Source: Gammaproteobacteria bacterium (GTDB lineage: Bacteria; Pseudomonadota; Gammaproteobacteria; JABHGC01). Taken from it: a DNA stretch of 64,000 nt. The notes below the pieces were generated by a model. That model worked only from the letters and a program-made list of their open reading frames with translations, did not search any database and had not been told where the DNA came from. Below are positions 48,469 to 57,621 of the stretch, in pieces (position 1 is the stretch's first letter; every line of letters begins with the position of its first letter). Location of the stretch: contig JALWTS010000015.1 in assembly GCA_027077805.1 (NCBI GenBank), positions 62,001 to 126,000 on the forward strand, in the 5' to 3' direction. Position numbers and translations under genes: made by a program.

Positions 48469-49083
48469 ATGATTGATTCAATGACAATAGTTGATGTAGG
48501 AATTGTATTATTTTTATTACTATCCGTAGCAATTGGTGTTTATCGAGGATTTACTCGGGAATTATTCTCATTGATTGCTTGGGTTACGCCAATTGTGTTA
48601 GCAGTGATTTTCTGGGGTGAGGTTGATCAGTTTTTAGCAAATTCATCGCATACTCAAGGCTTGCCTTATATGGATAATAGTGCTGTTCGGCTTTGGTTAT
48701 CTGTGGCAATAATATTTTTACCAAGTTTTTTACTGCTAATGTTTATTAAAGCATTAATGGAATCTGGTATAGATGAAAAACGCAGTGGTGGTGATAGATT
48801 TTTGGGCTTTATTTATGGTGCGGTACGGGCTGAAGTGATTTTAATTGTTGCTGTGGTATTTGGGCAATATTTAGCCTTATCTGAAACGAATTGGTGGCAA
48901 AAATCGTTGATGATTGCTCCTGCGGAAGCGGTGGCAAATAAAGCTCGTAGTTATTTACCTGAAGGTTTACTTGCTTCTCATGTGGCCGAGCAACAAGAAG
49001 ACGATGCTATTTCATTTGAAGAATTAGAAAATTCCGAAGAACAGGAGGCACCTGAAGAAGATATTAATGAAGAAATATCTTGA
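48469..49083 (+). CDS. cvpA: CvpA family membrane protein
   Basis: Inner-membrane protein with about four helices (MTIVDVGIVLFLLLSVAIGVYRGF, LIAWVTPIVLAVIFW, LWLSVAIIFLPSFLLLMFI, VRAEVILIVAVVFGQYLAL). The D-x-G start, RGFTRELFSLIAW and DRFLGFIYGAVRAEVI blocks are typical of CvpA, known for colicin V production and envelope homeostasis. An acidic C-terminal tail (EELENSEEQEAPEED) brings it to 204 aa, against 162 in E. coli. ATG 48469 is preferred, with GGGGGA upstream; an in-frame TTG at 48451 is also possible. purF, a common neighbour, is absent. A strong terminator follows. Confidence 0.88.
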   Translation: MIDSMTIVDVGIVLFLLLSVAIGVYRGFTRELFSLIAWVTPIVLAVIFWGEVDQFLANSSHTQGLPYMDNSAVRLWLSVAIIFLPSFLLLMFIKALMESGIDEKRSGGDRFLGFIYGAVRAEVILIVAVVFGQYLALSETNWWQKSLMIAPAEAVANKARSYLPEGLLASHVAEQQEDDAISFEELENSEEQEAPEEDINEEIS

Positions 49084-49099
49084 TTTAGTCAATACAGTG

Positions 49100-49105
49100 T
49101 ATAAT
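49100..49105 (+). promoter_or_regulatory. Consensus -10 element directly before the terminator
   Basis: A perfect TATAAT lies three bases before the left arm of the terminator at 49107. A TTGATT sits 14 bases upstream, a short spacing. Initiation here would start within the terminator hairpin and give a leader of about 28 bases for the 49140 gene. Confidence 0.4.
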
Positions 49106-49106
49106 T

Positions 49107-49136
49107 AAGGGCAGAGAATTCATCTGCCCTTTTTTT
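49107..49136 (+). terminator. Rho-independent terminator after cvpA
   Basis: AGGGCAGA (49108-49115) pairs perfectly with TCTGCCCT (49123-49130) around a 7-base loop, followed by a run of T to 49136. It is a classic terminator. The next start codon is only three bases beyond the T-run. Confidence 0.92.
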
Positions 49137-49139
49137 GTT

Positions 49140-49652
49140 ATGAAACTATATTTATTTATTTTAATATTAATCACTAGTCCTAAGTTAATGGCAAATTTTT
49201 CCTTATGGTCCACGGAACAAATGGTGGCACTCAAATTTTCAGTCGCGCATTTAAGTAGTGAACAATTATTGCAACGAAAAAAACGTTCTGATTATTTGCT
49301 GTTTGATACTCGGCAATTCGCTGAATATCAAGTCAGCCATATTGCGTCTGCCATCCCCATTGATCCTAAAATTTCCCCCAAAGATTTTATACGGCGTTAT
49401 GCGAAAGCAATTAAAGGCAAACATTTAGTCTTTTATTGTTCAGTGGGTTATCGCAGTTCTAAACTCATTGAACAATTACAAGCACAAGCGAAACAAGCAG
49501 GTGCGTTATCTTTAAGCAATTTAACTGGGGGGATTTTTCGTTGGTATAATCAGGGCTATCCTGTTGTTAATCAACAAGGCGAAACTAATGATATCCATCC
49601 GTTTGACGAAAAATGGGGAAAATTATTAGAACTGCGTCAAACATCACCTTAA
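49140..49652 (+). CDS. Exported single-domain rhodanese-like protein
   Basis: 170 aa with an N-terminal signal (KLYLFILILITSPKLMANF), so periplasmic or membrane-anchored. One rhodanese domain follows (about 40-150) with LLFDTRQFAEYQVSHIASA and the active loop CSVGYRSS, which keeps both Cys and Arg of CxxxxR. GGIFRWYNQGYPVV closes the domain. The substrate is unknown; sulfur or cyanide transfer in the envelope is likely. The ATG lies directly after a terminator T-run with no visible ribosome site, so start and expression are unusual. It points toward tRNA-Val, which is on the other strand. Confidence 0.85.
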   Translation: MKLYLFILILITSPKLMANFSLWSTEQMVALKFSVAHLSSEQLLQRKKRSDYLLFDTRQFAEYQVSHIASAIPIDPKISPKDFIRRYAKAIKGKHLVFYCSVGYRSSKLIEQLQAQAKQAGALSLSNLTGGIFRWYNQGYPVVNQQGETNDIHPFDEKWGKLLELRQTSP

Positions 49653-49661
49653 TCCGTAAAA

Positions 49662-49735
49662 TGGTAGGCGCAGAGGGAATTGAACCGTCGCCCCTTCCGT
49701 GTGATGGAAGTACTCTACCACTGAGCTATACGCCT
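49662..49735 (-). tRNA. tRNA-Val (anticodon CAC)
   Basis: A 74-base cloverleaf on the - strand with CCA encoded. The acceptor AGGCGTA pairs with TGCGCCT, with discriminator A. The D arm is GCTC...GAGT. The anticodon stem CTTCC/GGAAG closes a 7-base loop ATCACAC, giving anticodon CAC (Val, GTG codons). The variable loop is 4 bases and the T loop is TTCAATT. The T stem GACGG/CCCTC has a central C-C mismatch. Confidence 0.88.
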
Positions 49736-49813
49736 ATAACAAACAAAACTTGTAAAACTTTACAGATGTGCCTAATATAGCACATTTTTAAATATTTGGA
49801 TAGGTAACACAAA

Positions 49814-51229
49814 ATGTCAGTCATTACTCGTTTTGCTCCCAGTCCAACTGGTTATTTGCATATTGGCGGTGTGAGAACTGCTTTGTTTTCATGGTTGTAT
49901 GCGAAACAGCAACAAGGTCAGTTTATTTTGCGTATTGAAGATACGGATAAACAGCGTTCAACGCAAGCATCAGTAGATGCTATTTTAGAAGGCATGGCGT
50001 GGTTAGGCCTAGATTATGATCAGGGGCCATTTTTTCAAACTCAGCGAATGGCTCGTTATCAACAAGTTATTCAACAGTTATTGGATCAAGGGGATGCTTA
50101 TCGTTGTTATTGTACTAAAGAAGCATTAGATGCCCTTCGTCAACAACAAATAGCCAATAAACAAAAGCCTCGATATGATGGGCGATGTCGTGATAAGATT
50201 GGTCAATCATCAGGGGATTATGTGATTCGCTTTCGTAATCCATCATCAGGTGACGTGATGATTAATGACTGGGTCAAAGGCAAAGTCATTGTTAAAAATC
50301 AAGAGTTAGATGATTTAATTATTGCCCGTTCCGATGGCTCACCAACCTATAATTTAACCGTAGTGGTTGATGATATGGATATGGGTATGACTCATGTGAT
50401 TCGTGGCGATGATCATTTAAATAATACCCCAAGGCAAATCAATATTTTGCTGGCATTAGGGGCAACACCTCCCGAATATATTCATGTCCCTATGATTTTA
50501 AATGATCAAGGCAAACGCTTATCCAAACGTGATGGGGCGGTTGGTGTGATGCAATATCAACAACAAGGTTATTTACCCCAAGCGGTATTAAATTATTTAG
50601 TCCGTTTAGGTTGGTCTTATGGCGATCAAGAAATTTTTTCCATAGAGGAAATGATGGCAAAATTTGATTTGACTAAAATCAATAAATCAGCGGCGGTATT
50701 TAACCACGAAAAATTATTATGGTTAAATCATCAATATATTATGCAAACACAAGCACAAGACCTAGTGCAACCTTTAGTCTGGCAATTTAAACAATTAGGT
50801 ATTGATAAGTTTACCCAGGTGGATTTAGTTGCTGTGATTAGATTACAACAAGAACGCTGTAAAACCTTATTAGAAATGGCAGAACGCAGTCAATTTTTCT
50901 ACCAAGATTTTATCGAATACGACGAAAAAGCCGCGAAAAAATTCTTAAAACCTGTGATTTTTGAAGGTTTAACGGCATTATTAACGCAATTATCTAACTT
51001 AGCGTCATGGCAAGCGGAAGCCATTCATCAAGTCATTCATCAAGTCGCAGAACAACAACAGTTAAAACTAGGTAAACTTGCTCAACCTTTTAGAGTCGCA
51101 ATCACAGGGGGTTCCGTATCACCACCCATTGATAAAACCGCTTATTTAATCGGTAAAGAACGAACCTTGCAACGCTTACAACAAGGGTTGGATTATATTC
51201 AAAATGGTTTCAATAGCTCTTCAACTTGA
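49814..51229 (+). CDS. gltX: Glutamate--tRNA ligase
   Basis: Charges tRNA-Glu. It is a class I synthetase with the HIGH-type motif in PSPTGYLHIGGVRTALFSW and the KMSKS-type motif KRLSKRDGAVG. VIRFRNPSSGDV, SDGSPTYNLTVVVDDMDMGMTHVIRGDDH and the C-terminal anticodon-binding helices are in place. The 471 aa length equals E. coli. The rpsT promoter overlaps its stop codon. Confidence 0.97.
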   Translation: MSVITRFAPSPTGYLHIGGVRTALFSWLYAKQQQGQFILRIEDTDKQRSTQASVDAILEGMAWLGLDYDQGPFFQTQRMARYQQVIQQLLDQGDAYRCYCTKEALDALRQQQIANKQKPRYDGRCRDKIGQSSGDYVIRFRNPSSGDVMINDWVKGKVIVKNQELDDLIIARSDGSPTYNLTVVVDDMDMGMTHVIRGDDHLNNTPRQINILLALGATPPEYIHVPMILNDQGKRLSKRDGAVGVMQYQQQGYLPQAVLNYLVRLGWSYGDQEIFSIEEMMAKFDLTKINKSAAVFNHEKLLWLNHQYIMQTQAQDLVQPLVWQFKQLGIDKFTQVDLVAVIRLQQERCKTLLEMAERSQFFYQDFIEYDEKAAKKFLKPVIFEGLTALLTQLSNLASWQAEAIHQVIHQVAEQQQLKLGKLAQPFRVAITGGSVSPPIDKTAYLIGKERTLQRLQQGLDYIQNGFNSSST

Positions 51230-51254
51230 CAGTTTTCCCAATCTTTAGCAAAAT
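51226..51254 (+). promoter_or_regulatory. Predicted rpsT promoter
   Basis: A consensus TTGACA (51226-51231) overlaps the gltX stop codon. After a 17-base spacer comes CAAAAT (51249-51254), 36 bp before the rpsT start. Confidence 0.6.
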
Positions 51255-51289
51255 GGCAGTTTTTTTCAGAGTTTATTTAGGAGTAGATT

Positions 51290-51553
51290 TTGGCTAATAG
51301 TCCTTCAGCAATTAAACGTGCACGACAAGCAAAAAAACGTCGGCAACGCAATGTCGATCATCGTTCAAAATTCCGCACTTATGTGAAAGGTGTGGTTTAT
51401 TCTATTGAATCAGGGGATAAACAAGCGGCAGAAGAAGCCTATCAAGTAGCCGTACCTATTATCGACAGTATGGTGAATAAAGGTATTATTCACAAAAATA
51501 AAGCCGCTAGACATAAAAGTCGGTTAAACAAACGCATTCGCTCTATGGCTTGA
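51290..51553 (+). CDS. rpsT: 30S ribosomal protein S20
   Basis: Primary 16S rRNA-binding protein of the small subunit. The Lys/Arg-rich N-terminus ([30 protein letters not shown]) and the [18 protein letters not shown] end are diagnostic. It is 87 aa as in E. coli. It starts with TTG behind TAGGAG. E. coli rpsT also uses UUG, where the weak codon is part of its translational control, so this start may be functional rather than accidental. Confidence 0.97.
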   Translation: MANSPSAIKRARQAKKRRQRNVDHRSKFRTYVKGVVYSIESGDKQAAEEAYQVAVPIIDSMVNKGIIHKNKAARHKSRLNKRIRSMA

Positions 51554-51570
51554 TTATTGTGTGAGTTTTT

Positions 51571-51598
51571 GGGCAGACAGCTTGCTTAATCTCTGCCC
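51571..51598. terminator. Terminator between convergent rpsT and proB
   Basis: GGGCAGA (51571-51577) pairs with TCTGCCC (51592-51598) around a 14-base loop, with T-rich left flank and A-rich right flank. It abuts the proB stop at 51599. The stem sequence is the same as in the cvpA terminator. Confidence 0.65.
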
Positions 51599-52726
51599 TC
51601 AAACCACAATTAAATTATCTCTATGAATTAATTCAGGTTCGTCAATATAACCTAAAATAGCTTCGATTTTTTGCGAGGATTGGCGTAAAATTTTGGATGT
51701 TTCCTCGTCGTTGTAATTAATCAGTCCTCTTGCGATTTCTTTGCCTTTTGTATCAACACAGGCAACTAACTCACCACGATTAAATTCACCTGTTACTTTC
51801 GTTACACCAATGGATAGCAAACTTTTACCTTGTTGTTGTAAAGCGTGAATTGCACCTTGATCCAAATAAAGCTGACCTTTCATTTGTAACTGACCTGCTA
51901 ACCATTGTTTTCTTGCTGTCATCGGGGCGTGTTCAGGCAATAATAAACTACCAATATCTTTGCCTTGCGATAATTCGATTAAAATATCGGCTTGTTTACC
52001 ATTAGCAATTAGCGTAGCCGTGCCTGAACGAGCCGCAATTCTTGCCGCTCGAAGTTTGGTTTGCATACCACCTCGACCTAAATGACCGAAACTATCCCCT
52101 GCCATAGTATCTAAATCAGGATTTGTCACTAAAGATTCGGTAATTAATTGAGCTTTTTCAGGATATTGTTGTGGGTTATGAGTAAATAAGCCGTCTTGAT
52201 CGGTTAATAAGACCAAAACATTCGCTTCTACTAAATTACAGACTAATGCTGCTAACGTATCATTATCACCAAAGCGAATTTCATCGGTTACTACAGTATC
52301 GTTTTCATTGATAATTGGAACAACATTTAAGTTTAATAAAGTGCGTAAGGTTGAACGGGCATTTAAATAACGTTGACGATTAGAACAATCGTCATGGGTA
52401 AGTAAAATTTGTGCCGTATGTAGTTGATGTTGTTGAAATTGACTTTCATAAGCTTGAATCAGTCCCATTTGACCTATTGCTGCTACTGCTTGCAATTGAT
52501 GTAAGGCGTGAGGGCGAGCTGTCCAAGCCAAACGGCACAAACCTTCCGCAACCGAACCTGAGGATACCAGTAATACTTGTTTTTGTTGTTGTTTTAAGCG
52601 AGCAATTTGCTGTACCCAGTCAGCAATGGCAGTTAAGTTTAATCCTCGTCCATGATCCGTGAGTAAGGAACTGCCAATTTTTACCACCCATGTTGTTTGA
52701 TCGCTCAGTTCATTGCGTTGTAACAT
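51599..52726 (-). CDS. proB: Glutamate 5-kinase
   Basis: First step of proline synthesis, making gamma-glutamyl phosphate. The kinase domain has [58 protein letters not shown] and [17 protein letters not shown]-terminal PUA domain (about 275-370) follows. I chose the ATG at 52726 (375 aa, E. coli 367); an in-frame TTG at 52732 adds two residues. It is the last gene of the rplU-rpmA-obgE-proB run, and the obgE-proB pairing is common in the class. Confidence 0.95.
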   Translation of the reverse strand: MLQRNELSDQTTWVVKIGSSLLTDHGRGLNLTAIADWVQQIARLKQQQKQVLLVSSGSVAEGLCRLAWTARPHALHQLQAVAAIGQMGLIQAYESQFQQHQLHTAQILLTHDDCSNRQRYLNARSTLRTLLNLNVVPIINENDTVVTDEIRFGDNDTLAALVCNLVEANVLVLLTDQDGLFTHNPQQYPEKAQLITESLVTNPDLDTMAGDSFGHLGRGGMQTKLRAARIAARSGTATLIANGKQADILIELSQGKDIGSLLLPEHAPMTARKQWLAGQLQMKGQLYLDQGAIHALQQQGKSLLSIGVTKVTGEFNRGELVACVDTKGKEIARGLINYNDEETSKILRQSSQKIEAILGYIDEPELIHRDNLIVV

Positions 52727-52761
52727 ATTCAAGGCATCCGTGATATTTGAAGTCTAATTTT

Positions 52762-53793
<1,032 letters not shown>

Positions 53794-53798
53794 TTATA

Positions 53799-54062
53799 TT
53801 ATTCAGGCCTTGTAACAATGCTGACAGTTTTTCTAGCTTTAGGGCCTTTGGTTTCAAATACAACCTTGCCATCCGCTTTCGCAAATAAGGTATGGTCTTT
53901 GCCACAACCAACATTTACCCCTGGATGAAATTGGGTGCCACGTTGGCGAACTAAAATATTGCCTGCACGCACAATTTGTCCACCATAGCGTTTCACGCCT
54001 AAGCGTTTCGATTCCGAATCACGTCCATTGCGGGAACTTCCGCCTGCTTTTTTATGTGCCAT
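53799..54062 (-). CDS. rpmA: 50S ribosomal protein L27
   Basis: Large-subunit protein whose N-terminus reaches the peptidyl-transferase centre. [28 protein letters not shown] is diagnostic, and the 87 aa length is normal. The N-terminus begins directly as MAHKKAG without the cleavable extension of Firmicutes. It lies between rplU and obgE. Confidence 0.98.
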   Translation of the reverse strand: MAHKKAGGSSRNGRDSESKRLGVKRYGGQIVRAGNILVRQRGTQFHPGVNVGCGKDHTLFAKADGKVVFETKGPKARKTVSIVTRPE

Positions 54063-54095
54063 AAATTTGTCCTTTGTTTATATGATTGATAATAC

Positions 54096-54425
54096 TTATG
54101 AATTAGTGTCAGAAGCAGTGGTAATATTATTGATTTCAACTCGGGTATAATATTGACGATGTCCCATCCGTTTCATATGATGTTTACGCCGTTTAAATTT
54201 CAAAATATTAATTTTTTTGCCACGGGATTGATCGGTAACGATTGCTTGAACTTTTGCCCCTTCGACATAGGGACGACCAAAAGTAGTTTGTTGCTCATCC
54301 GCAACCAGTAATACTTGATCAAACTCAATGGTATCACCAATATCCGCCTCAATTTTTTCGATATTGAGTTGATCGCCAGTAACAACTTTATATTGTTTGC
54401 CTCCAGTTTGGATAATTGCTTGCAT
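54096..54425 (-). CDS. rplU: 50S ribosomal protein L21
   Basis: Large-subunit protein binding 23S rRNA. MQAIIQTGGKQYKV at the N-terminus and the basic KINILKFKRRKHHMKRMGHRQYYTRVEI block are diagnostic. It is 109 aa, slightly longer than the 103 aa E. coli protein, with the tail TTASDTNS. It is first in the rplU-rpmA-obgE-proB unit and has a strong predicted promoter upstream. Confidence 0.98.
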   Translation of the reverse strand: MQAIIQTGGKQYKVVTGDQLNIEKIEADIGDTIEFDQVLLVADEQQTTFGRPYVEGAKVQAIVTDQSRGKKINILKFKRRKHHMKRMGHRQYYTRVEINNITTASDTNS

Positions 54426-54456
54426 GATTTTTCTCTATACAAATTAAAAACGCTAA

Positions 54457-54485
54457 ATTTTAACGATTTCAGGCATCAAGGTCAA
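54457..54485 (-). promoter_or_regulatory. Predicted promoter of the rplU operon
   Basis: On the - strand TTGACC (54480-54485) and TAAAAT (54457-54462) are separated by exactly 17 bases, 32 bp before the rplU start. It is one of the best promoter matches in the window. Confidence 0.65.
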
Positions 54486-54496
54486 TTTAAAAAATA

Positions 54497-54530
54497 TTGA
54501 CATTATTTTTTGATAACAATAGCATTGTTA
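54497..54530 (+). promoter_or_regulatory. Predicted ispB promoter with palindrome over the -10
   Basis: A consensus TTGACA (54497-54502), a 17-base spacer and TAGCAT (54520-54525). A perfect 7 bp inverted repeat, TAACAAT-AGC-ATTGTTA (54514-54530), covers the -10 and could be an operator. The rplU and ispB -35 boxes are only 11 bp apart, back to back. Confidence 0.5.
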
Positions 54531-54557
54531 CATTTGTTGGCAGGATAGGGGTAGCGA

Positions 54558-55526
54558 GTGCATATTGATCAAATAAAAACTTTAGCACAATCAGAAATGC
54601 AAGCAGTGGATAGCATTATTCAACAAAGTTTGCATTCAGATGTCGTACTTATTAATCAATTAGCGGATTATATTATTAAAAGCGGGGGCAAACGTTTACG
54701 ACCTTTAGTGGTCGTTTTATCCGCATTATCATGTGGTTATCATGGCAAACATCATCAAATGTTAGCAGCAGTGGTCGAGTTTATTCACACGGCAACCTTA
54801 TTACATGATGATGTGGTGGATGACTCCGATTTACGTCGTGGCAAAGATACTGCTAATGCGGTATGGGGGAATGCCGCTAGTGTCTTAGTCGGCGATTTTT
54901 TATATTCACGAGCCTTTGAAATGATGGTATCAGTACAGCAAATGCGAGTCATGGAAATTCTATCGCACACCACTAATACTATTGCCAAAGGTGAGGTAAT
55001 GCAGTTAATGAATTGTCGTAACCCCAAGATTACCCAGCAAGATTACATGAGGGTAATTACTCGCAAAACGGCCCAATTATTTTCAGCCGCAACACAATTA
55101 GGAGCCGTATTAGCTCAATCCAATTCCCAAATGGAACAAGCAATGACTGACTATGGACTGGCTTTAGGTATTGCGTTTCAATTAGTGGATGATGCCTTAG
55201 ATTATAGTGCCTCAGTGGATGATCTTGGTAAAAATATTGGTGATGATCTCGCCGAAGGCAAAGTAACCTTACCATTAATTTATGCCATGCAACAAGGCAA
55301 TGCTGCGCAGGTCGAATTAATTCAACAGACTATTGAACAAGGCGGTCGTGAACAATTGGTACAAATTAGTGCCATTATTAAAGAAACTAATGCGATTGAT
55401 GCCACTTTACAACAAGCACGCAAATTTGCTGAGCAAGCACAAGTTATGCTAGGAATTTTACCCGATTCAGACTATAAACAGGCTTTATTAGGCCTAGCGA
55501 AATTTGCAGTAGCACGTCGTCATTAA
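54558..55526 (+). CDS. ispB: Octaprenyl/polyprenyl diphosphate synthase
   Basis: Makes the long isoprenoid side chain of ubiquinone or menaquinone. It is a trans-prenyltransferase with GGKRLRPLVV, the first Asp-rich motif DDVVDDSDLRRG, GEVMQL and the second Asp-rich motif DDALDYSA. The 322 aa length matches IspB (323). It begins with GTG behind GGGG. Divergence from rplU is the conserved gammaproteobacterial arrangement. Confidence 0.95.
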   Translation: MHIDQIKTLAQSEMQAVDSIIQQSLHSDVVLINQLADYIIKSGGKRLRPLVVVLSALSCGYHGKHHQMLAAVVEFIHTATLLHDDVVDDSDLRRGKDTANAVWGNAASVLVGDFLYSRAFEMMVSVQQMRVMEILSHTTNTIAKGEVMQLMNCRNPKITQQDYMRVITRKTAQLFSAATQLGAVLAQSNSQMEQAMTDYGLALGIAFQLVDDALDYSASVDDLGKNIGDDLAEGKVTLPLIYAMQQGNAAQVELIQQTIEQGGREQLVQISAIIKETNAIDATLQQARKFAEQAQVMLGILPDSDYKQALLGLAKFAVARRH

Positions 55527-55631
55527 TCCAATTATCTGCTATTCTCAACCTTTGACACTATTATTCAGCGTTTTTTGTCATTTGATATGATAAACCTATG
55601 GTAAGCATCATCAAACGTTTTGGAGGACATC

Positions 55632-57572
55632 ATGCCAAAAGCATGGCATAAGTATTTTGCACTTATTTTACTATTACCATTGTTAGCATTTGCGAATAAC
55701 TTTGATTCAGAATTTGAGTCTGCTGCGGCAGAATTTAATATTCCAGTCGAATTATTAAAAGCCATTAGTTTTATTAATACTAGAATGCAAGCTCGTCAAG
55801 GTTTGTCTCATCACGGACACAGCAAACACGAATTTCAAGAAAAGTTAGAAGAATTAGAAATTGAAGGTTCCCCTGATTATTTTGGATTAATGGGCTTAAG
55901 TGACGCTCAAATGGCAAAAGCTGCCGAGTTTTTACATATATCCGTTGAATCAGTGAAAGATAACAATTTAGAGAGTATTCGAGCGGCAGCCGTATTATTA
56001 GCCGATTTGGTTGAGCAACAATATGGCGATCAATCACTCACCTTAGGAGACTATCATCCCATTGTCGCACAATTTATTGGCTATGGTGATGCCGCTTTAG
56101 AATTGCAATATGCCAATGAAGTGTTTACCGTATTAAAACGTGGGGTAAAACTTGGTGCGTTTTATGGCTTAGCGCCTGTGTCTGATTATTTATTAGAACC
56201 TGTGGATTATCAACGCTTATTACCTAGTGTACCAGTTGAGAGCACGCCGAAAATTTACCACAATATTGCTTTACCTTCTGCCATTGATTCTAATGTTGCA
56301 GACAATTATGTGCAATCTAGCCATTACAGTAGTCGTAGTGGTACTAAAATCAAACGAATTGTACTACATACTTGTGAAGGCTCAGGCTCTGGCTGTGTTA
56401 ATCATTTAAAACACAATGATTATAGTGTTTCAGCCCATTATGTGGTTTTAGAATCAGGCAAAATTACCCAAATGGTAGAAGAAAAATATAAGGCCCATCA
56501 TGTGCGTTGTTGTAATAGTGATAGCATTGGCATTGAACATGGGGGATATGCTCATAGCAATACTTGGACAGAAGCCCAATTACAAGCGTCATTTGCATTG
56601 ATTTGTGATATTGTTAAACGCAATAAATTATCCGTCTCTCGCAGTGTGATTCAATCTCATGCTGAATTAGATCCATCCAGACGTACTGATCCGGGTCCTT
56701 ATTATCCTTGGGATAGAATGATTTCTGAAGTCAGTGCCTGTGTCAGTGGTACGCCTGCTAAAAAACCAGATTTACGCATTGATCAATTTTCATGGACACC
56801 TTCCTCACCGAAAGTTGGGGATAATGTAACTTTTCATGCGGTAGTAAGAAATGATTTCGCAGAGACAGGTGCCAATGTTGGTATTGCTTTTTATGTTAAT
56901 AATCAGCAAGTTGGGTGGGATGCCACCACGCCAATCCGTGCGAATAGTTCTTATAGTTTTTCCATGCAACAAACTTGGCAAGTCCCCCAAGATGGGGCTT
57001 TTAATGTTAAAGCCCTTGTCGATGATTTAAATATTGTTGCTGAAAGTAATGAAAGCAATAATACTCGCACTGCAACGCTAACGGTTAGTCGTGATAGCAA
57101 TTCTGGCGGTGGTGATAATAATTCTGGCAGTGGTGATAGTGGCGGGGATTCTTGTGCCTCTGAGGAATTGACTTATAACTTAAATGGTGGCAATCAAATG
57201 CGTCAAAGTTTAAGAGCCTTCCGTGATGAAGAACTAAAACAGTCAGAATATGGCCAGCGTTTAACGGAGCTATATTATAAACATACCCAAGAAGTCAAAG
57301 CATTGATCAAAAAAGACCCTATTCTAAGAATGATGGGTTTGCGTTTATTATTCCGTGTGATCTATGCCTTTAATCCTAGGCAAATTGACAATGATGTCAT
57401 TCCCTTAGATGCGGGTTATACCAAGCTGACGATTGCTTTTCTCAATCGAGTGCAGCAAAAAGGCAGTGATGCTTTACAACAAGACTTTGAAGAACTTAAA
57501 GACTTGGTGTATGAGTTAGAAGGCTTGACGGCAAGTGCTTTATTGGATGCAATTCGGGTAGAGGCTGAGTAG
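55632..57572 (+). CDS. Secreted N-acetylmuramoyl-L-alanine amidase with CARDB and two unassigned domains
   Basis: Peptidoglycan amidase (Amidase_2/PGRP fold), 646 aa. A signal peptide (1-20, ending LLAFAN) is followed by an N-terminal helical domain (about 25-180) faintly like soluble lytic transglycosylases (VPVELL-KAI-like start, GLMGLSDAQM) but without a clear catalytic Glu. The amidase domain (about 225-375) has zinc-site IVLHTCEG and SHAELDPSRRTDPGPYYPW. CARDB (about 380-485) follows, then a Gly/Ser/Asn/Asp linker and a C-terminal helical domain (about 515-646) that I do not recognise. The ATG at 55632 follows GGAGG by five bases. It may serve wall remodelling, autolysis or attack on other cells. 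It is a single gene, ended by a hairpin. Confidence 0.85.
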   Translation: MPKAWHKYFALILLLPLLAFANNFDSEFESAAAEFNIPVELLKAISFINTRMQARQGLSHHGHSKHEFQEKLEELEIEGSPDYFGLMGLSDAQMAKAAEFLHISVESVKDNNLESIRAAAVLLADLVEQQYGDQSLTLGDYHPIVAQFIGYGDAALELQYANEVFTVLKRGVKLGAFYGLAPVSDYLLEPVDYQRLLPSVPVESTPKIYHNIALPSAIDSNVADNYVQSSHYSSRSGTKIKRIVLHTCEGSGSGCVNHLKHNDYSVSAHYVVLESGKITQMVEEKYKAHHVRCCNSDSIGIEHGGYAHSNTWTEAQLQASFALICDIVKRNKLSVSRSVIQSHAELDPSRRTDPGPYYPWDRMISEVSACVSGTPAKKPDLRIDQFSWTPSSPKVGDNVTFHAVVRNDFAETGANVGIAFYVNNQQVGWDATTPIRANSSYSFSMQQTWQVPQDGAFNVKALVDDLNIVAESNESNNTRTATLTVSRDSNSGGGDNNSGSGDSGGDSCASEELTYNLNGGNQMRQSLRAFRDEELKQSEYGQRLTELYYKHTQEVKALIKKDPILRMMGLRLLFRVIYAFNPRQIDNDVIPLDAGYTKLTIAFLNRVQQKGSDALQQDFEELKDLVYELEGLTASALLDAIRVEAE

Positions 57573-57590
57573 TAAGTGATATCATTGATT

Positions 57591-57617
57591 GTAAAGGTAG
57601 GTTTTGCCTACCTTTGC
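57591..57617. terminator. Terminator between convergent amidase and phosphatase genes
   Basis: AAAGGTAGG (57593-57601) pairs with CCTACCTTT (57607-57615) around a 5-base loop, with a GT...GC extension. It is symmetric and can serve both genes. Confidence 0.75.
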
Positions 57618-57621
57618 AATG

